Shown one piece after another: positions 58,568 through 64,000 of a stretch of 64,000 nt of DNA (position 1 is the first letter of the stretch; every line of letters starts with the position of its first letter). The notes beneath the pieces were generated by a model that was not told the origin of the DNA, searched no databases, and saw only the letters and a list, made by a program, of their open reading frames with translations. The DNA comes from Sanderia malayensis. Taxonomy: Eukaryota; Cnidaria; Scyphozoa; Semaeostomeae; Pelagiidae. The position numbers were made by a program, and so were the translations under genes. The stretch spans positions 1,054,001-1,118,000 of the forward strand of contig RQOL01000729.1 in NCBI GenBank assembly GCA_013076295.1, written 5' to 3'.

Positions 58568-61184
58568 ATTCATCTCTACGTATATTAATATGTCTTCCAA
58601 GAGGTTGTGAAACTAAATCCAAAACTAGCATATGTTCTTTATCAGGCTATAATCCTTCGGGTAATCCGTACATTGTGCAAACACAGGTGCACTAGAATGA
58701 CTTGAGCCCCATGTGTACAAATCATATACGACCAGAACAGTAAACTAAACAACTTCATTAGAGGTAAATAACAACGTATGGAAAACGTATGGCTGAAGAT
58801 AGAAATTCCGTGCCAAAATTAACACCCAATAGAATCAATTTTACATTGCAATGTGTTCACGAGAACTCAATTTGCAATTTCGTGCAAAGCAATAACATGT
58901 AAACATATATAAAAATTTCTGTGGAAGATTAGTAGCTATTGGTAGATTAGATTTATGATTGGAATCAGCATTCAGGCTCTGAAGCTTTGAGACAGCTTAA
59001 CTATACGTTTTTTTTATAAAGAATCACTTCATAAGCGACTTACGTGTAAAAGGCCGAAATATTTAAAGAACATAGACAAATTCCTAAGGAGTGCTTCAAC
59101 TTGGAATATTTGTCTCACTGCAAGTAACTGAGAATTATAGGAAGCTGGGTCCTCATCTAAGCTATTTATAAAACATAATCTTATAGTGTCATTGAAAATG
59201 TGTCATTTTAACTCTGTACTTGAGAGAGGGGCACTTATTCGAAGAGGGGAACTTATTTCAAAATATGGTCTGTTTGGGGGGGTGCTTATACAAAGGGGGG
59301 GAGATGGGCCAAGTATCTTCCCTTATTTGAGGTAAACTTGGTCGAGAAAATGTGGTATGGAGGTAACTAAAACTGGCTTACCCTTCTAGCAATCCTGATT
59401 TTGTCATGGCTATGCTGACGTCATCCTGTTTTTTCAGTTGGCTTTGATTGAACTCTTCTAACAGGCAGGAACCGGTTTCACGTGTTGCATCTACCTAGAA
59501 GAAGAGAAACTCTTATTAGTACTTGCCACTTTAATTTCAAGCCATGTAACGGAATCAATGCCGTGCGCTTGCAATGTCAAAATATATTTGAATATTCTAG
59601 TTTTGAATGCTGCTTCCAAAAATCTACCGAAAAATAACTTTGGTTTGCCATACACGATTTCTTTTTCATAAAGACCCTAGCGCAAGACCTAGCAGTAAAA
59701 GCTTCTTAATTTTAGGCCACATTTTAGTCCTAAAAGATTTTTACAAACTTCTTAATTCAACGAAGGAAAATTACAATTGCAATGATAAAAACTTGAATAT
59801 AGCAAATATTGGTATCAGTGGAGTGAATATGTCGCCTAAAGTTGACACATGTCCCTGCAAACAGCCATCTACAGAATAATTTTGAAGTGACATCTTTTGA
59901 AGGTTAGCAAAAACCATTAATATGCAAAAACATCAATATGGAAATGTTCATCTGACGCCTTTATTTAACATCTGTCGAATCTGAGTATTCGAAAGAGTCG
60001 TTTCCTGCTCTAGTAAGTAACATCGGTGTATGTCCTAATGCTTACAATGAATCAAAACTTAGTTCCAGTGTGGGAAGGGCAAAGCACGTCCACGCATTCG
60101 GCGTTGCGTGGGACATGATGGAAGCGAATGAAATAAATGATTACGAACACGTGATGAACACCACGTGCTTCGCTTTCTTGGGTTTCACTGGTTCAAGGTC
60201 ATAACTGTCGCCAATAATTTATTTTATTCCTCCTGAAATAAATACGAGAAACAAATTTATGAGGCCAAAGGGGGGTTCGAACACGAGTTCCTGGATTCAC
60301 GCTGTTTCGTTTATAATACGATTTGAAAATTGGGGTGGTGGTGGGCAGTTAGCCAGGTTGGTAAAGGGTCTGCAGGAAATACTGTGATTGCAGTTGGAAG
60401 GGTTCAAATCCACCGGGCATGAAGTGAAATTGTAATTAAAATATATCAGTGGGTTCAATTAAGCAATCGAAATCGATGGATGTTTTTATTTCACAGAAAC
60501 TTATCAGTCAAGCTCTTTACAGGAGAAAGTCATAAATAAAAATTTTCATTATAGCAGACAAAATTATTTACAACAGACCTCAACGGGTAGTAAAAAAAGT
60601 GGGAGAGAGTAAATTGCCATGTAATGCCCGACCTTCGTGGGGATCAATTTACGCATATCCAGGAGCCAGCGGAACATTCTGGACGTAAATCCGAGGTTTG
60701 GCGTTTGGTGATTGGTCGCTCAGAAACTTGTATCACAGGTATTCAAAATCACTGGTCAACGCACAACTGGTTACAATGAATGCATTGACCTCATGGAGAA
60801 AAAAGGGGGTCGGGTAGAGAAAACAAGGATGGACACTGATTAAAACCGTTCATGAAAAACCCTCTGAAAAATCAAGGAAACGTTTTTGAGATATATCGTA
60901 GCTAATTGCAAATCAAATTTTGAGATTTATTGGCCTTGGAATTGCTGCTGATGCGGGGGTTAGAACAATTAAAACATCTCGAAAATTGTGTGGAGTAATC
61001 AGCGAGGACTCTAGAAAACAAACAGAAACACCCCCGGGTATTCAGGCGATCGAAAACGGATTGAATTCAGTCATTGCGTCAAACTCAAACAACGGCGAAA
61101 TAAAGGTTTTGTTAAGAAGCGCCAACAGCATTGGCAAGCGAAACAGACAGCCAGAGCAGTCGATACGAGTACAATAAGAACAAG
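58568..61184. other. Intergenic after the satellite
   Basis: A/T-rich with no firm gene. A G-rich patch at 59220-59315 (CACTTATTCGAAGAGGGG) resembles the arm of the 34817 element. A possible single exon on the minus strand is listed separately. Confidence 0.5.
59382..59494 (-). other. Possible isolated exon on the minus strand
   Basis: TTCTCTTCTTCTAG|GTAGATGC forms a good acceptor; after 113 bases GGAAGG... ends at GAAG G|GTAAGC, a good donor. Only one of three frames is open, reading VDATRETGSCLLEEFNQSQL and ending GLLEG. No partner exon was identified on either side, and 113 open bases can arise by chance. Confidence 0.25.
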
Positions 61185-63027
61185 ATGACAGCTATGCTGC
61201 TAACATACGTAACTGTTGGGTTGGTTTTTATTGCCGGCAGTAGTTATGGGCAGTTGTTCGGAGGACCAGTCGTGCAACTCGGGTTCGATTTTCCCGATTT
61301 CGCAGGGCCAGAGGGCATCGAGGATAGCCCATTTTTGGGCCTAGGTGGAATTCAACAAAGGATAGCAGAAATAACCAAAGGACAAATGAAGCCCATACCA
61401 GGTGTGAAAACAAAAGTCAAGACGAAACATGAAGGTAAGTCTCCGATAATGAATGTTTAGATTAATCGTTTGAGGGACTCAATATTATTACGTAAAAAAA
61501 TCGTTTTTTTCGATAGTAAATTGCACCACGAAACTGTTCAATAAATACTCAGTTCGATACCCCTGGAAGCTACAGAGGGTTTTGCTATATTTAGATTCCA
61601 TAATGCCGTAAAAGGAACTTACCAATTCAGCAATGCCACTGGTGAATGCTTTTTCGGTAAATAGCGGATGATTTATCTCTGCAAAAAGATGAAAATTATT
61701 AAAAAGTATAAGTGTGGACCCTGCTTAAGATGGTGAGCGATACCTCTGATTAACATAATAAGTGTTTTTTTCGCATGTTGAAACTAGCGATCTTTTAGCA
61801 TTAGCAAACATAGACTATGGAAATAAAAGCCATATTCAACGATTTTCAAGATGTCGTGAAATGCAGGTGCAGAAACGTACAATCCAATTCAACCGCTATC
61901 TGAATCAAGAACACGCGTACTCTTCTTATTCGCTTCCTTCCTTCCTTCACATACAAGCACAAAAACTAAACTAAAAAGCAACTTTGCAACTTTGAGCAAC
62001 CGAAGAATCAGTAGTTGACTTCGTCTCAGAAAACAACAAAAATGAAGGCACTGTAGTTCTCGCTTCAAGCACAAAATATCAATCAAAGTCTTGGCGTAGC
62101 ACAAGAAGAAAGCCAACACAATCTAAACGTATTTGGACGCACAAAATTCACAATTAAATCTATATTCTGTAGCGTGTGCCATCGCCTTTTAGTTATATTT
62201 CAACGTCAATAACAATACAGTAAGATACGACACACATAGGAACCAACAAGATCATTAAGCATCAACATTGATAAGAAAATCTGCGCTGCCAAACATTTCG
62301 AGTTTCAAATTTTTCATCTTCTGCTGATTCTTCTACTATTAGCTGCTGTCAAAAAAAATTCTCTATATACAACATCTGAGCTACACTTACACCATCCAAA
62401 GCAATATAAGACACGCTATATGCATATTTTTGTAACTTCACTTCCATCTAAACACACTTATAGAGTTTTTATCTGTGCACCATTTAAGGCAAAACGAACA
62501 TTACAACCATTGAGCAAAAGGGAAAAGGCTACAACTCCTGGGCAAGACTGACAACATTTCAAGATAACAATGGCAATGAAACTAAAGCAAAGGGACAGTC
62601 GTTCTCAAAAATGATTTCTGGCTTATTCGGTGGAGACTTGGGCAGAGAAGTCGACATCCAAGCTAAGAAGGTATAGGGCTACGAAACTACCTTGCATTTA
62701 AAGCAATGCTTTGATTATACACCTTTTACAAGCCTCTCACTAACGAGCTTAAGAAACTACTATGGCTATTGTTATCCTCAAACTTTATTGTTCTACTGAT
62801 CAATCTATTGTCCTTCTATTATTCTTATTGTGGATATTCTGTTCTACAGGACGAATGCTCGGGGCAAAAGCCATGTGCCAATGACAAATATTGCGACCCA
62901 GTACAAGGAGTGTGCAAGCAACGCCTACCTCTTGGTGCTGCGTGCTTTTTCAAAGACCAATGCAGAAAGGAAAATGACGCAATATGCATTTGGGGGAAGT
63001 GTTCCACAGGGAGAAAAGGACAGTCAG
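61185..63027 (+). CDS. Secreted cysteine-rich protein, possibly Dickkopf-like, 3' end not found
   Basis: Exons 61185-61434, 62489-62670 and 62850-63027 join in frame (203 residues so far) and the last ends at a donor (CAG|GTACGC) in mid-codon, so at least one more exon follows, probably beyond the window. MTAMLLTYVTVGLVFIAGSSYG is a clear signal peptide. Exon 2 is polar and not recognised. Exon 3 has eight cysteines in the order C-x5-C-x5-C-x6-C-x8-C-x5-C-x7-C-x4-C (ECSGQKPCANDKYCDPVQGVC ...). The CANDKYCD element resembles the N-terminal cysteine-rich domain of Dickkopf Wnt antagonists, but the second Dkk domain has not been seen, so a different Cys-rich secreted protein is possible. Confidence 0.65.
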
Positions 63028-64000
63028 GTACGCTTTGTATTCCATTTTAATGCTATTTTCAAGGCATATGCAGGCTACGTAGACCAACTAGACCAACCTG
63101 CCTAGGTTCGGGAAACTGAAAAACTGTCTAAAAATCAAGCCTAAGGCTTGGAAAATTAATGGGGTAACTTTTGCTGTAGTAAATCGCTCCTATTCTATTC
63201 AATTGTTCTAGTTTCCATTGTTCTATTGTTTGTCCTTGACTTGAAATGGTACAGTGCTTCATCTGATAGAATGATAGATCAAAATGTTTCTTACCTTTCA
63301 ATTATATTTGTACAACTTTATCTTTCCAATTGTTGTTCTGTCCCGTAAATCCAGAGTCGAGCAGTCTTTTGGCTAGCGTCTTTTTCTGGATTTTATGCCT
63401 AAAATACAATGAGAATGCATAATTGCCTGGGATTACTGCCAATTACATTAATAATTCATGCAAGAATATACTTATATGGAAATGCTTTGGATAAGAGGCG
63501 CATCCAACAAGATATAACTGCTTTTGAAGTCTTAAAAATCTCTTACGACCTTGGTCGTCCTGTTGTAATTTAATTGCAAGTTCTTTCGAGCTGGTGTGCT
63601 TTTTCAATTAAAACAGAAAATTAATTTCCTCGTAGCATATGAATGGAGCTAATCTAGTAATAGTTTCAATGTAGCATAAGAACAAAACCAGATGTTGCTT
63701 CACAAAGCAAAAATTGATTGATTCATTCAAGTATAGCTTGGACTTTTCGCAGAAGTTAGCTTAAATATTGTAATTTCATGGAGCAAACAATGTTACTATG
63801 AGGTTGAAGAAAGGTCATAGTAAAATTTTGTCGCATTCAACGTACAACTGTGTTTCCACTTTAAAATTATGTGTTGGGTATCAAAGTTTTTGAGAACGTA
63901 AACACAATGTTTATATAGCTAATTGAATGACCACATGTGAGGATGATCTTGCACAATAGAAAAATACGTACAAAGGAAAACAAATAGCCAATGGCTGTTC
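63028..64000. other. Non-coding end of window
   Basis: Probably intron of the cysteine-rich protein gene. No exon, repeat or RNA gene could be supported here. Confidence 0.4.

Noticed and set aside
1..64000. tRNA, rRNA, snRNA genes or retroviral/LINE coding regions
   Set aside because: None could be recognised; no reverse-transcriptase, integrase or transposase motifs appear in the listed frames.

Overview
The window is nuclear DNA of an animal. Every well-supported gene but two (the CCCH zinc-finger gene and the small gene at 40.2 kb) is split by short GT-AG introns, and the proteins include metazoan families: CELF RNA-binding protein, ZC3H10, AEBP2, ARP6, NHA-type exchanger, EOGT and a possible Dickkopf-like secreted protein. 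A TIR protein with a bacterial/plant-like TIR fold, a four-LamG secreted protein, short gene spacing and many small inverted-repeat elements suit a sponge, cnidarian or other early-branching invertebrate. The sequence alone does not decide which.

Layout. 0.4-5.8 kb (+): 13-exon CELF/Bruno gene. 9.3-10.2 kb (-): single-exon ZC3H10-like gene. 12.4-19.1 kb (+): five-exon AEBP2/jing-like PRC2 cofactor. 20.9-26.9 kb (+): 12-exon secreted protein with four LamG/concanavalin-like domains. 27.2-36.1 kb (+): 16-exon ARP6. Its 5-kb intron 12 holds, on the opposite strand, a large beta-helix/multi-pass membrane protein gene (30.2-33.8 kb). 40.2-40.7 kb (+): small basic protein of unknown function. 42.9-44.4 kb (+): TIR domain joined to a duplicated unrecognised domain. 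45.0-47.7 kb (-): seven-exon NHA (SLC9B) gene, divergent from 48.0-53.5 kb (+): 17-exon EOGT. 53.9-58.5 kb: 184-bp satellite and a related second unit type, ending in a 100-N gap. 61.2-63.0 kb (+): 5' part of a cysteine-rich secreted protein gene that runs on beyond the window or has an exon I could not find.

The genes are a mixture of RNA regulation (CELF, ZC3H10), chromatin (AEBP2 in PRC2, ARP6 in SWR1/SRCAP), secretory/extracellular biology (LamG protein, EOGT, Dkk-like) and immunity-like signalling (TIR). They do not form one pathway.

Most unusual points: (1) four short tandem duplications that copy an exon-intron junction, so that arrays of decoy splice sites lie next to the real one (LamG exons 4 and 5, ARP6 exon 7, EOGT exon 7); (2) a TIR protein that keeps the catalytic-type glutamate and carries two copies of an unrecognised ~115-residue domain with a shared DAHNN signature; (3) a nested antisense gene with its own CRE/TATA promoter and a perfect hairpin; (4) a GC-AG intron in EOGT that the reading frame requires; (5) a satellite array with exact 184-bp periodicity and an adjacent error-rich duplicated block that looks like an assembly problem; (6) several families of TA-flanked inverted-repeat elements.
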